From assembly GCA_019419865.1 (NCBI GenBank), contig JAHZIG010000014.1, positions 7,684 to 71,683 on the forward strand: DNA of 64,000 nt. Direction: 5' to 3'. The notes below the pieces were generated by a model, which had not been told where the DNA came from, made no database searches, and saw only the letters and a program-made list of their open reading frames with translations. Made by a program: the position numbers and the translations under genes. The DNA is from Clostridiales bacterium. GTDB taxonomy: Bacteria > Bacillota > Clostridia > Monoglobales > Monoglobaceae. Each line of letters opens with the position of its first letter. Position 1 is the first letter of the stretch. This document shows, in pieces, positions 8,621 through 17,895 of the stretch.

Positions 8621-8667
8621 TATATTCAACATAAGTATTGGACATTTTAAGTAAGTTGTATTATAAT
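8621..8667 (+). promoter_or_regulatory. Alcohol dehydrogenase promoter with shared LysR-like box
   Basis: TATAT-TCAAC-ATAAG (8621-8635), TAT, -35 TTGGAC (8638-8643), 18 bases, TATAAT (8662-8667). From CAACATAAG to GGACATTT it matches the acetyltransferase promoter almost base for base. Confidence 0.7.
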
Positions 8668-8747
8668 CAAAGTATAGGAAAATATATCCTCGGCTATATT
8701 TCTTTAAGAAGATACAAACTACGCTTTATATTACAGGAGGACTTACT

Positions 8748-9914
8748 ATGTTAGGAAATTTTAGTTACTGCAACCCGACGAGAATATATTTCGGCGAGGA
8801 TTCGCTAAATTACTTAAACGAAGAACTGGCTAAATACGGCGATAACGTAATGCTGGTATACGGCGGCGGTTCGATCAAGAAAAACGGTATTTACGACAAG
8901 GTCGTAGACATACTCAAGGCTTGCGGAAAGAATATCTTCGAGGATCCGGGAGTTATGCCCAACCCGACCGTGGAGAAGTTATACGAGGGCTGCAAGATCG
9001 CGAAGGAAGCGAAAGCCGACCTGATCTTAGCCGTCGGCGGCGGCTCGGTCTGCGACTACGCAAAAGCCGTGTCGGTATCGACCTACTGCGAGGAAGACCC
9101 GTGGGAGAAATACTACCTTAAAATGGAGGACGTTGACAACGAGATAATCCCGGTCGGCTGCGTGCTCACGATGGTGGGAACAGGTTCGGAGATGAACGGC
9201 GGCTCGGTAATAACCAACCATGAGAGCAAGCTCAAGATAGGTCATGTATTCGGAGACAACGTATTCCCCAAATTCTCGATACTGAACCCGATCTTCACAT
9301 ACACGCTCCCCGAATATCAGATGATCGCCGGGTTCTACGATATCATGTCCCACATCTTAGAGCAGTACTTCTCCGGCGAGGACGACAACACCTCCGACTA
9401 TATAATGGAGGGGCTTTTAAGATCGCTGATCCACAGCTCAAAGATAGCCGTTAAGGATCCCAAGAACTACGAGGCGAGAAGCAATATTATGTGGATCGCG
9501 ACATGGGCGCTGAACACGCTGGTCGCAAAGGGCAAGGCCACCGACTGGATGGTCCATATGATAGGCCAGGCTATAGGCGCGTACACCGACGCGACTCACG
9601 GCATGACGCTGTCGGCCGTTTCTATGGCGTATTACAGGCATATCATGCCTTACGGTCTTGAAAAGTTCAAGCGCTACGCTATAAACGTGTGGAACGTCGA
9701 TCCCGAAGGTAAGTCCGACGAAGATATAGCCAAGGAAGGTCTTAGCGAGATGGAGAAATACATGAACGAGATCGGCCTTGTTATGAATATAAAAGAGCTG
9801 GGCGTGACCGAGGATATGCTGGACGGTATCGCCGACTCCACCTTCATTATGGAAGGCGGATACAAGGTACTAAACCACGACGAGGTCGTAGAGATATTAA
9901 AGGAATCTATGTAA
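8748..9914 (+). CDS. Iron-containing alcohol dehydrogenase (BDH/YqhD-like)
   Basis: At 388 residues it has the size and blocks of group III iron-dependent alcohol dehydrogenases, which reduce aldehydes to alcohols with NAD(P)H. Seen are the nucleotide-binding GGGSVCDYAKAVSV (near residue 97), the metal-ligand region FYDIMSHILEQYF (Asp and His), and MVHMIGQAIGAYTDATHGMTLSA with the further histidines. The opening FSYCNPTRIYFGED resembles butanol dehydrogenases and YqhD, the latter known for clearing reactive aldehydes. It starts with ATG after AGGAGG. Divergence from LysR and the shared operator suggest induction by the same signal as the MATE pump and acetyltransferase. Substrate cannot be read from sequence. 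Confidence 0.92.
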   Translation: MLGNFSYCNPTRIYFGEDSLNYLNEELAKYGDNVMLVYGGGSIKKNGIYDKVVDILKACGKNIFEDPGVMPNPTVEKLYEGCKIAKEAKADLILAVGGGSVCDYAKAVSVSTYCEEDPWEKYYLKMEDVDNEIIPVGCVLTMVGTGSEMNGGSVITNHESKLKIGHVFGDNVFPKFSILNPIFTYTLPEYQMIAGFYDIMSHILEQYFSGEDDNTSDYIMEGLLRSLIHSSKIAVKDPKNYEARSNIMWIATWALNTLVAKGKATDWMVHMIGQAIGAYTDATHGMTLSAVSMAYYRHIMPYGLEKFKRYAINVWNVDPEGKSDEDIAKEGLSEMEKYMNEIGLVMNIKELGVTEDMLDGIADSTFIMEGGYKVLNHDEVVEILKESM

Positions 9915-9932
9915 CCGAAAGTTAAAATTTAG

Positions 9933-10002
9933 ACGCCGGCGCCGCGAAGCAAGAACGCGTTTCCATACGATACGCATCATATGCCCACGGCGCCGGCGTT
10001 TT
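9933..10002 (+). terminator. Terminator after alcohol dehydrogenase
   Basis: A perfect 12-bp stem (ACGCCGGCGCCG/CGGCGCCGGCGT) with a loop of about 43 bases is followed by TTTT. The large loop is unusual. Confidence 0.6.
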
Positions 10003-10141
10003 GTCGTCGATCATGTTATTAAGAGTTCTGCGGAAAAGGCTCGCGCCGTAGACTTTTATCCAAAGCCGCTTCTATAACCGGCGTTATCCTCTTTTAGAAA
10101 CTCCTCTTTCAATTTATATGGTCATATTATATATCCCGGCC

Positions 10142-12460
10142 TCATTGTTCGTTTATGGTTTCCGCTATAGACAGGTTGGCGATACGTTTCGTCGGGGCGT
10201 ATACCGCGGCGGCGACGGCTATCAAAACGATCGCCGCTATTATAAGCGTCTCCCCGACCGGAATACTCCAATCTATCCCCCAATAATCGGATACCATGAC
10301 CCTGAACAAAAACCTGTTGAGCGGCAAGCCGAGCGCGCACCCGACCGCGCAGCCGGAGAGCGCGTAGGTAACCGCTTCGGCCAGGATCGTCTTGGCGACC
10401 TGTCCGATCTCCATGCCCACGGCGCGCATCGCTCCGTACTGCTTCGTTCTTGCGGCCGCGCTCATCGAAACGCTGTTCATTATATTAAACACGGTAATGA
10501 TCGCAATGATGGCCAAAAAGCCGTATACCAGAAGAGTAAACGCCAAGTATGTGGCCGTTGTCTCGCGGTTGGTATCCCGCCTGTCGGAGAACAGGTATTC
10601 GTCGCCCGCCATATCCCGGATAGCGCTTACGTCCGCGTCAGTCGCTCCTCTCTCAAGCTGCACGTCTACGACCGAATAGTCGCTCTCCCCGGTCAGCTGC
10701 GTAAACGTCTCCTCGGAACATATCAGCGTCGGTGTATCGTCCGCGCTGAACGGACTGTCGGACAATACGCAAGCGACTTCAAGTTCCGTATTATCAAGCC
10801 GTATCTTATCGCCGACCCGCAGGGGATTGTTTTTATCGTAGATCGTCATTACATAGCCGCCGCCTTCGGCCGCTTTCGATAGGTCGCCTTCCGCGACGTC
10901 CTCCTCGGCCCACTCGAACTGATAATCCTCGTATGAGATCAGGTCGATCTTATCCACTCCTCTGTCGGACGACGCCGGGACGTCTCCCATGAACATTCTG
11001 CCGAAGACGCGCTTAACGCCCGGGCTTTCGCTTATCTCGGCGATCAGGCTTCTGTCCACCGTACGCGATCTGTCCTCGCTGAGGATAGAAAGATCCGGCG
11101 CGTACGGACTCAGCGGCTGCAGGGCGTTTTGCGTCCAGTCGAGTATTACCGAAAAACTTAAAAACAAAATGATACTGAGCGCGAACGATCCGGTCATAAG
11201 AATAAGGTTTTTCTTCGCCGATATCGCGTGATGGATGCCGAGCGCGGTCTCAATTTTGAAAAAGCGAGCGCGGGCGCCGTGCCGAACTTCTTTGACGTTT
11301 CCCGAGTTACCGGACGCCGCCGCTACGGGAGAAGTTTTGGCCGCGCGCTTTGCGGGCGACTGCGCCGCGATCAATACGGCGAGCAGACCCACGATAACTC
11401 CGCAGACGATACCGATCCAGCTTACTTCAAAGATCGGTATATTGATAAACTCTCCGCCGATCCCAAAACGCAGCGCCGCGCACAAGATCCATGTTATCGC
11501 TATCCCAAGCGCGACGCCTATCGGAACGGCGGTCTTACACCAGCGCAGCGCCTCTAAACGGACGAAACGCACGATCTGCCTTTTACTCGCGCCGATGCAT
11601 CTCAGCATTCCAAAGAACTGCGTCCTCTCCGCGACGCCGCTGTTTATGCTTCCGGCGATCATAAAGACTCCCGCGGTCAGTATCAGGACGAACAACACCC
11701 CCGCGATCATATACAGCCCCATAACGTACGAACTGGAGCTGAACCCGGTCACGCCCAAAAGCGCGGTGTTTTCCGACACGTTATCGTCGGTCAGACCGTA
11801 CTCCTCTTTTATCTCCGAGATAGCGCGCCTTACGTTTGTATGCTCGCCGAACTGAACGTAATAGACGTTGTCGGTCCCGGTCGCGCCGAAGAGTTTATTA
11901 AACGACGTAATATCCGTTATGATAACGAACGCGTCGTAAAGCCTCGATGAACTCTCGTCGGTAAAACCGGAGACCGTATACTCGATATCGCCCGACGGCG
12001 TGTTTAGCGTAACGCTGTCGCCCACGTTTATCCTCATGATATCCTTGGCGTTATCGGTCAGTATCGCCTCGTTCTCGTTTTCGGGGAAGCTTCCCTCGTT
12101 TATGCAGTCTAATATATCGGTCATATACGCCTTTTCGACTCCGCATACCGCCGCTTTTTTACCGTCTATATAATAGTCCTCGTCGATCCTGTAATTTATC
12201 ACGTCGTACCAGGACGCGGCGGCCACGTCCGAACGCGAGCCGATCCGCTCCGCTTGATCCGGCGAAATATTTTTAAGCATGATATGCCAGTTACCGTGAT
12301 TCTCTATCGCGCGGTCTTTCTCCATCCTAACGCCCATGTCGGCCATGGAAAATACGGCGGTCACGAGAAAAACCGCGAGTATGATACAAAATAGGGTCAT
12401 GCGGTTCCTGCGCCTGTTCGCCTTTGCCGAGATCGTAATAAGACTTAAATAACTCCTCAT
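10142..12460 (-). CDS. FtsX-like ABC transporter permease
   Basis: The 772-residue protein is a macrolide-export/lipoprotein-release type permease. It has an N-terminal membrane helix (residues about 20-42), a large outer domain, three helices between about 255 and 375, a second domain after a linker near 400, and a last helix group near 650-755. The two FtsX blocks are visible as FGMLRCIGASKRQIVRFV and QYGAMRAVGMEIGQVAKTI. Its start overlaps the stop of the ATPase gene (ATGA), so the two are translationally coupled. With the two-component pair upstream it forms a four-gene unit of the kind used against cell-envelope antibiotics or peptides; the substrate is unknown. Confidence 0.9.
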   Translation of the reverse strand: MRSYLSLITISAKANRRRNRMTLFCIILAVFLVTAVFSMADMGVRMEKDRAIENHGNWHIMLKNISPDQAERIGSRSDVAAASWYDVINYRIDEDYYIDGKKAAVCGVEKAYMTDILDCINEGSFPENENEAILTDNAKDIMRINVGDSVTLNTPSGDIEYTVSGFTDESSSRLYDAFVIITDITSFNKLFGATGTDNVYYVQFGEHTNVRRAISEIKEEYGLTDDNVSENTALLGVTGFSSSSYVMGLYMIAGVLFVLILTAGVFMIAGSINSGVAERTQFFGMLRCIGASKRQIVRFVRLEALRWCKTAVPIGVALGIAITWILCAALRFGIGGEFINIPIFEVSWIGIVCGVIVGLLAVLIAAQSPAKRAAKTSPVAAASGNSGNVKEVRHGARARFFKIETALGIHHAISAKKNLILMTGSFALSIILFLSFSVILDWTQNALQPLSPYAPDLSILSEDRSRTVDRSLIAEISESPGVKRVFGRMFMGDVPASSDRGVDKIDLISYEDYQFEWAEEDVAEGDLSKAAEGGGYVMTIYDKNNPLRVGDKIRLDNTELEVACVLSDSPFSADDTPTLICSEETFTQLTGESDYSVVDVQLERGATDADVSAIRDMAGDEYLFSDRRDTNRETTATYLAFTLLVYGFLAIIAIITVFNIMNSVSMSAAARTKQYGAMRAVGMEIGQVAKTILAEAVTYALSGCAVGCALGLPLNRFLFRVMVSDYWGIDWSIPVGETLIIAAIVLIAVAAAVYAPTKRIANLSIAETINEQ

Positions 12461-13140
12461 TCGCTCCGCCTCCCGAAATCGGTCAGCTCTCCGTCCGACA
12501 CCTGCAATACACGGTCCGCGGTCTGGGCGATCGAACGGTTATGCGTGATCATTATTATGGTCTGCTCGTACTTTCTCGACGCTTCTTTCAGGAGCGCTAT
12601 CACCTCGGCGCTGTTCTGAGTGTCCAGATTCCCGGTCGGCTCGTCCGCAAGTATCAGCGACGGCCGGGTTATCAACGCGCGTCCTATCGCCGCTCTCTGC
12701 TGCTGTCCGCCGGATAGTTGGCCGGGCAGATGACGGCGCCGGTCTTTTAGATTTAGCGCTCCGAGGATCTCTTCTAAGTACTTCTTATCCGGCTTTTGGT
12801 AGTCGAGCAGCAGTGGGAAAATTATGTTTTGCTCGACGTTTAGCTCCCGGATCAAATTAAACGCCTGAAATACAAAGCCGATATTCCGCCTGCGGAAGAT
12901 CGTAAGCTCGCCGTCGTTCATCGCAAAAATATCGGTCCCGTCGATAAAGACCTTTCCCGAAGTCGGCGTATCGAGCCCGCCTATCATATTGAGCAGCGTG
13001 CTTTTACCCGAGCCGGACTCTCCGACCACGGCGACAAACTCGCCCTTTGAAACCGAAAAACTTACGTCTTTCAGAGCGCGCACCGCCGCTTCGCCCTGTC
13101 CGTAGGTTTTAGAAACCGATCTAACTTCCAATAAATTCAT
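12457..13140 (-). CDS. ABC transporter ATP-binding protein (MacB/LolD type)
   Basis: The 227-residue ATPase carries Walker [10 protein letters not shown] (about residue 40), the Q-loop FVFQAFNLI, the signature [15 protein letters not shown] and Walker [13 protein letters not shown], followed by the H-loop MITHN. This subgroup powers FtsX-type permeases, here the overlapping downstream gene. It lies 65 bases after the histidine kinase gene on the same strand, so one operon is likely. Confidence 0.95.
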   Translation of the reverse strand: MNLLEVRSVSKTYGQGEAAVRALKDVSFSVSKGEFVAVVGESGSGKSTLLNMIGGLDTPTSGKVFIDGTDIFAMNDGELTIFRRRNIGFVFQAFNLIRELNVEQNIIFPLLLDYQKPDKKYLEEILGALNLKDRRRHLPGQLSGGQQQRAAIGRALITRPSLILADEPTGNLDTQNSAEVIALLKEASRKYEQTIIMITHNRSIAQTADRVLQVSDGELTDFGRRSE

Positions 13141-13205
13141 ATTACTTACACCTCTTTCCTATAAAGAGAATAGCGCCCGCTCCCTACTGCAATATGAATC
13201 TAATC

Positions 13206-14243
13206 CTACAAATCTGTAGTAATCAAAAAATTGATCGTAAACACCGAACCTTTTCCCAATTCGCTGTCTACCTCGATACTGCCGTTATGCGCTTCGACGA
13301 TCGTTTTGGCGAGCGGCAGGCCGAGGCCTATCCCCTGAACGTCCTGAGAGAACCTGCTCCGGTAAAACCTTTTGAATATGTGGCATATATCCTCGGGATG
13401 GATCCCTGCGCCGTCGTCCTTTATAACGACCTGAACGACGGACGCGAACTCCTTCCACATAATATCTATCCGCCCGCCCGGCGCCGTATGGTCGAGAGCG
13501 TTTTTTACGATATTGCAGACCGCCTCCAAGATCCAGTCGCGGTCGCACAACAGCATGACCCCGTCTTCCCCGCTAAGTTCTATCCGCTTATCCTCGCTTC
13601 TTGCCCTGAACGCAAACTGCTCGCGGACGCGGTTCATCATCTCCGCCACGTTTTCCATGGATTTATTTAAAACTATCGCCTCCGCGTCAAACCTCGTTAT
13701 TTTCAAAAGGTTCTGTATCAGGACCTCTATTCTGTCAAGCTCCTTTTCCGAGAGTTCGGCGAGGTTTTTGATCTCGGGCAGCTCCTCGCCCTCGGCCTGG
13801 ATCAGTCCGTTATAGATATTCAGCGCGGCGACCGGCGTTTTTAATTGATGAGAAATGTCCGAGATCGTATCTTTCAAAAACTCCTTGGCTCTCAGCTCGT
13901 TCTCGGCGTGAGCGTTGAGCGCCGCGACCAGATTGTTGACCTCGTGAAAAAGCCTGTACAACTCGCCTTCGCGCATACAATCGATCCGCGCGGTCCGATC
14001 GCCCGAAAGATAGTTCCTGACCTGCAGCGCGGCCTGTTCTATCGACCTATTCTGCTTGATAAAATAGTTAAGACTAACGGCCAGTATTCCGACCGCCATA
14101 AGCGCCGATAATAAAAACACCCATACGGCGGCGTTGTCCAAGCCCAAAAACACGATCGACAGCGCCGCCAAAGCGTATACGGCCGCGCAGATTAAAATAC
14201 TTGTGAAAAATTGTTTTATATACTTATTTGCAAAAATCTTCAT
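13206..14243 (-). CDS. Sensor histidine kinase (HAMP type)
   Basis: The 345-residue kinase has two membrane helices (about residues 10-33 and 39-61) separated by only a few residues, so there is almost no outer sensing domain. A linker/HAMP-like region follows, then the H-box DISHQLKTPVAAL with phospho-acceptor His132, the N-box region (ICNIVKNALDHT) and the G-boxes DDGAGI and GIGLGLPLAKTIV. A tiny extracellular loop is typical of kinases that sense through a partner transporter, which fits the ABC genes downstream. It lies 12 bases after the response regulator gene. Confidence 0.93.
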   Translation of the reverse strand: MKIFANKYIKQFFTSILICAAVYALAALSIVFLGLDNAAVWVFLLSALMAVGILAVSLNYFIKQNRSIEQAALQVRNYLSGDRTARIDCMREGELYRLFHEVNNLVAALNAHAENELRAKEFLKDTISDISHQLKTPVAALNIYNGLIQAEGEELPEIKNLAELSEKELDRIEVLIQNLLKITRFDAEAIVLNKSMENVAEMMNRVREQFAFRARSEDKRIELSGEDGVMLLCDRDWILEAVCNIVKNALDHTAPGGRIDIMWKEFASVVQVVIKDDGAGIHPEDICHIFKRFYRSRFSQDVQGIGLGLPLAKTIVEAHNGSIEVDSELGKGSVFTINFLITTDL

Positions 14244-14255
14244 AATATACGCCTC

Positions 14256-14942
14256 TTATTCGATATCGTTCCATTTATACCCCATTCTCCTGACGGTTAT
14301 TATCAATTTTGGCTCGCTCGGCTCGTCCTCTATCTTAGCGCGGAGCCTGCGGATATAGACCGTGAGGGTGTTGTTGTCCACAAACCGCTCGTCGCAATCC
14401 CAAAGCCTGCTCAAGATCCGCTCGGGCGACAATATAGTGTTGGGATTTTCCATAAACAGGCGCAGTAATTTATATTCGCCCGCCGTCAGATCGAGCGGAT
14501 TTCCGTTTTTGTATACCCGCCCCTTTAGCAGATCGATCTTTATTCCGCCCGAACTTAACTCTGTATCCGCCGCTGCGGCGTAATCGTTGGTCCTTCTTAA
14601 TACGGCGTTTATCCTCGATATGAGCACGGCCAATTTGAACGGCTTTGTGATATAGTCGTCGCCGCCTATCTCAAGCCCGGTTATGATATTTATCTCCTCG
14701 TCCGAAGCGGTGAGGAATATTATCGGAACTTTAGACGTCCTGCGGATCTCGCGGCAGATGTCGAAGCCGGATCCGTCCGGCAGCGAGACGTCCAAAAGAA
14801 CCAGATCGAATTTCCCGTCCGCCCATGACCGCTCCGCCTCCTTGGCCGTTCGCGCGACCTCCAATTCAAAACCCTGTTTTTCTATCGCGAGCGACAAGCC
14901 GCCCGCTAAGCTCAGATCGTCCTCGACCAATAATATCTTCAT
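14256..14942 (-). CDS. OmpR-family response regulator
   Basis: The 228-residue protein has a receiver domain (MKILLVEDD at the start, phospho-acceptor Asp51 in LVLLDVSLPDG, Thr in IFLTASDE, Lys in DDYITKPF) and a winged-helix DNA-binding domain (LTAGEYKLLRLFMENP to TVYIRRLRAKIED). The start at 14942 follows AGGAGGAA; the frame upstream to 14966 lacks support. It opens the four-gene unit regulator-kinase-ATPase-permease and probably controls it. Confidence 0.95.
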   Translation of the reverse strand: MKILLVEDDLSLAGGLSLAIEKQGFELEVARTAKEAERSWADGKFDLVLLDVSLPDGSGFDICREIRRTSKVPIIFLTASDEEINIITGLEIGGDDYITKPFKLAVLISRINAVLRRTNDYAAAADTELSSGGIKIDLLKGRVYKNGNPLDLTAGEYKLLRLFMENPNTILSPERILSRLWDCDERFVDNNTLTVYIRRLRAKIEDEPSEPKLIITVRRMGYKWNDIE

Positions 14943-15045
14943 TCGTCTTCCTCCTGATCTAATCATCCCGTTTTTGCGCGTCCGCGCGGCTCAAACTAAA
15001 TAAGCTCAGCGCCCGCGGCTATATCTTACGCCTACTTTTATAATA

Positions 15046-15079
15046 TCCGTCCGGCGTCTAACGCCGCCGTAACGGACGG
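15046..15079 (-). promoter_or_regulatory. Nested inverted repeat upstream of the response regulator
   Basis: A CCGTCCG/CGGACGG pair encloses a second small hairpin, GGCGT-CTA-ACGCC. It lies about 100-140 bases before the regulator gene and just upstream of a TATTATAAA sequence on the minus strand. It could be an operator or part of a leader; I cannot decide. Confidence 0.4.
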
Positions 15080-15185
15080 CTACGCGGCCGTATAACTTTG
15101 AGCGCGCAGTTTAAGCAATTACTATTATATACCCTCAGGCCGAGAATATCAACGCAAATAATTTTGAAAGTATTTAAACCGAGGC

Positions 15186-15224
15186 AAAAAATCACGCGCC
15201 TCCCGGACGATCCGCGAAGGCGCG
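15186..15224 (-). terminator. Terminator after Tam-like methyltransferase
   Basis: CGCGCCT/AGGCGCG stem followed by a TGATTTTTT tail on the minus strand, 25 bases beyond the methyltransferase stop. Confidence 0.65.
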
Positions 15225-15248
15225 ATGAAATTATATAGACTTTTAAAT

Positions 15249-16016
15249 TTATTTTTCCGCAGTGAAGAAAAATCTGCGGAACCTAAATATGATCTCTCCG
15301 TTTGCCTGACGGCGGTAGAGCGACGACGCCCGGGAAGCTATTTCGGCTTCGAGTTCTTCAGCCGATTCCCTGTCTAACGCGCCGAGATACGGTCTCAGCC
15401 TCGTTCCCTTTACCCATTCGATCATGGCCTGAATATTAGGCATGTTGTGATAATACACCGTCTCCCATATATCGAACTTTTCCGAACATCCGGAAAGTAT
15501 ATCGAAATATTCGTCAGGTTCTAAGGTTCCGTTTGCTTCAATATTCAACGAATCAAAGTTCCATTTAGGATCCTTTACCGTCTCGGCTATGATCCTAAAC
15601 AGCGGCTCCCGACCGTTCATCGGCATTTGCACCGCTAAAACGCCTCCGGGATTGAGCTTATCCATCAGCTTAGGTATAAAATTCTTATGATCCGGTATCC
15701 ATTGCAGACAAGCGTTGGAAAAAATAACGTCGTAACCGCCGAGCTTGTCCAGCTCGGTACATACGTCGCACAGCATAAAACGCATGTCCGGATAGGTTTC
15801 CCCCGCCTTCTTTATCATATCCTCCGAACTGTCGACGCCGAGTATATCCGCCTGAGGGAAAACTTCCCTGAGAACCGACGTGCTGTTTCCGGGACCGCAG
15901 CCCACGTCCAATACGCTCTCCGGCCTGCGCGGCGCCAATCTTCGCGCCAGATCCACCGCCGGCTGAGTCCGCTGATTTTTAAATTTCAAGTATTGCTCCG
16001 AGCTCCATGCTGACAT
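15249..16016 (-). CDS. SAM-dependent methyltransferase, trans-aconitate 2-methyltransferase-like
   Basis: The 255-residue protein is a class I methyltransferase with SAM motif I VLDVGCGPGNSTSVL (near residue 33), acidic loop VDSSEDM and motif IV YDVIFSNACLQWIPDH. The opening AWSSEQYLKFKNQRTQPAVDLA and the NMPNIQAMIEWVKGTRLRPYL region match the Tam family, which methylates trans-aconitate. Start chosen at ATG 16016 (MSAWSSEQY); GGAGG lies 11 bases upstream and the alternative TTG at 16034 overlaps it. It is a single gene with its own terminator. Confidence 0.85.
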   Translation of the reverse strand: MSAWSSEQYLKFKNQRTQPAVDLARRLAPRRPESVLDVGCGPGNSTSVLREVFPQADILGVDSSEDMIKKAGETYPDMRFMLCDVCTELDKLGGYDVIFSNACLQWIPDHKNFIPKLMDKLNPGGVLAVQMPMNGREPLFRIIAETVKDPKWNFDSLNIEANGTLEPDEYFDILSGCSEKFDIWETVYYHNMPNIQAMIEWVKGTRLRPYLGALDRESAEELEAEIASRASSLYRRQANGEIIFRFRRFFFTAEK

Positions 16017-16193
16017 ATATGCGTATACCTCCAAATTTTAAAGTTTATGTTAACGATATTGAATATTTTAGCACATGGATTTAAAAAATCTATTCGCATA
16101 TTCAACAAAATTGGGAGCCAAGCCGGGACGCGCACGATCCCTGCAAAAAGCGGCGAACGTACAAATTTTTGATCTCTAAGCGCGTCGCTGTGA

Positions 16194-17114
16194 TCATACG
16201 TCTTCATTAAAGAAATCCGAATCGATACGTTTAACCTTGTACGTCGCAACAGTGGATACGCCGAGATCGTAATCTATCATGAGTTTCGTCAGCTGTTTCC
16301 CGTCTACGAGGACAATTTTGCTATGTAGTTGCTTTTTAGCAAAATCAAGCGCCTCTTTTGAAAATTGAGCCGTTGTGATGAAGATTCCTTTTGTCGCTCC
16401 CTGACCGGCAAGCGCGCCCAAAAACTTTTGGATCTCGGGTCGACCTACGACGCTGTCGGGTTTCCACTGTTTGGCCTGGATATAGATAGAATCAAACCCG
16501 AATTTATCCGCGCTCACAATACCGTCTATGCCTTCGTCGTTCGATCTTCGAGTAACCGCGTCTTTATTCTGCTCCATAGTTCCGTATCCCATTTTGATCA
16601 ACAGCTTAACTACAAGACGCTCGAACTCATAAGAAGAAATTTTTATTATTTCCTCCATCAGATCGTCTGAAAGTCCGTTATCTAATTCTTTAAGCGCAGA
16701 CTCCATCCGCTCCTGCGGACTTTCGCTTTTTACGACGTCCGTTTGCTCCGGATCGTCATGTTTTCGTCTGCTCCCGTCTCTGAATTCGTTGAAAGAATCG
16801 AATTGGGAAAGATAATCCAGCGTAACGCGCTCGGCGCCCTTTTGCAAAGCTTTTCGATCTTCGTCCGTAAGACGAACATGCGCCCTTTTGGGACTCTCTA
16901 CCAATCCGGCCTTTTTCAAATACGTGTTTGCCCAACCGACCCGGTTATGCAGCTTGTTCTGACCGCTGCTTTCAATCGTCTCGGCTCTGTCAGCGTCCGA
17001 GAGCTTAAATTCCTCGGCGCAATATTCCGTCAATTCTCTAAGTGAATGTTGTTCTCCGTCGCCTAAACAACGAATGATCGACGGCATAAATTCGTTATAT
17101 TTTGGTACGGGCAT
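16194..17114 (-). CDS. mrr: Mrr-type restriction endonuclease
   Basis: The 306-residue protein has an N-terminal winged-helix Mrr_N domain (residues 1-95, MPSIIRCLGDGEQHSLRELTEY) and a C-terminal Mrr catalytic domain of the PD-(D/E)xK type. Catalytic residues are seen in FERLVVKLLIKMGYG, NDEGIDGIVSADKFGFDSIYIQAKQWK (Asp and QxK) and the closing KGIFITTAQFSKEALDFA. Mrr proteins are type IV enzymes that cut methylated DNA. It lies on the same strand as, and 169 bases beyond, the restriction-modification/TIR operon. Its base composition is closer to the host genome than that operon, so it may have a separate origin. Confidence 0.9.
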   Translation of the reverse strand: MPVPKYNEFMPSIIRCLGDGEQHSLRELTEYCAEEFKLSDADRAETIESSGQNKLHNRVGWANTYLKKAGLVESPKRAHVRLTDEDRKALQKGAERVTLDYLSQFDSFNEFRDGSRRKHDDPEQTDVVKSESPQERMESALKELDNGLSDDLMEEIIKISSYEFERLVVKLLIKMGYGTMEQNKDAVTRRSNDEGIDGIVSADKFGFDSIYIQAKQWKPDSVVGRPEIQKFLGALAGQGATKGIFITTAQFSKEALDFAKKQLHSKIVLVDGKQLTKLMIDYDLGVSTVATYKVKRIDSDFFNEDV

Positions 17115-17283
17115 GGCTTTCGCTCCTTAATTCCTATCTCGCACTACTCCCACTCGCTCCTGACAAACTCATCTTAAACGATTTTGTATAGATGGTTTAT
17201 CACAGAGTGTTTGTATTGTCTGTATTATTCATTTGATTTGAGCTATCTGATTTTATGTTGCCATATTGTTGCCGCGGATAAGG

Positions 17284-17895
17284 TTATCTTTGTTTCACAA
17301 GGTCATACCCACTAGCATCATTTTCGCTTTTATCATACGCATTGTTGATGTATTTTTGAGGATCCGCTAAAAAATCTGCTTCTTCAACAAACGCAATGTA
17401 TGACCCATTCAGCCAATCATAGGTTTTGCATTTCTCACAATGCCACTGCTTAGGATTGGAATTGAAATGGTTTTCAGAAACGATATTGAAAACTTTACTC
17501 ATCTCGTAAGATGCGGTAGAATTCCCGTGACAGTTAGTACTTGTTTTTTTGAACCAACTATAACCACCATCAACCTTCATAATAACACCGACCACTCCAT
17601 TTGTATGAGATGTACGATTTTTTCTTTCTATATTTTTTAGGCAGTATTCAATCTCCCAATCTATCCATTTGCTTTCTGTCATGTTGGGAGACAGAATTAC
17701 AATAGTAACAGATGTATCGTACATCATATCTTTAAGATTCTTCTTTATATTTTCTGTCGAGGTATCTGTCAAATCTGGAGAGTCGCTTGTTTCCCCCTTA
17801 TAGTATGTAGCATCATCTCCGAGAGCGTCGATTATATTGTCTCTCAAATCCTGGGCTTCACTCCATTTATATGAAATAAAAGTCTTATGTGCCAT
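17284..17895 (-). CDS. ThsB-like TIR domain protein (DUF1863 type)
   Basis: The 203-residue protein opens with HKTFISYKWSEAQDLRDNI and contains DLTDTSTENIKKNLKDMM and VTIVILSPNMTESKWIDWEIEY, all typical of the TIR-like ThsB/DUF1863 family. ThsB proteins of Thoeris sense phage and make NAD-derived signals. The tail has a possible zinc site (CEKCKTY plus nearby His/Cys). The start at 17895 follows GGGAGG; the frame extends upstream without support. It overlaps the stop of the three-TM protein (TAATG) and is the last gene of the defence operon. No SIR2-SLOG or macro-domain ThsA is nearby, so I do not call it Thoeris. Confidence 0.85.
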   Translation of the reverse strand: MAHKTFISYKWSEAQDLRDNIIDALGDDATYYKGETSDSPDLTDTSTENIKKNLKDMMYDTSVTIVILSPNMTESKWIDWEIEYCLKNIERKNRTSHTNGVVGVIMKVDGGYSWFKKTSTNCHGNSTASYEMSKVFNIVSENHFNSNPKQWHCEKCKTYDWLNGSYIAFVEEADFLADPQKYINNAYDKSENDASGYDLVKQR

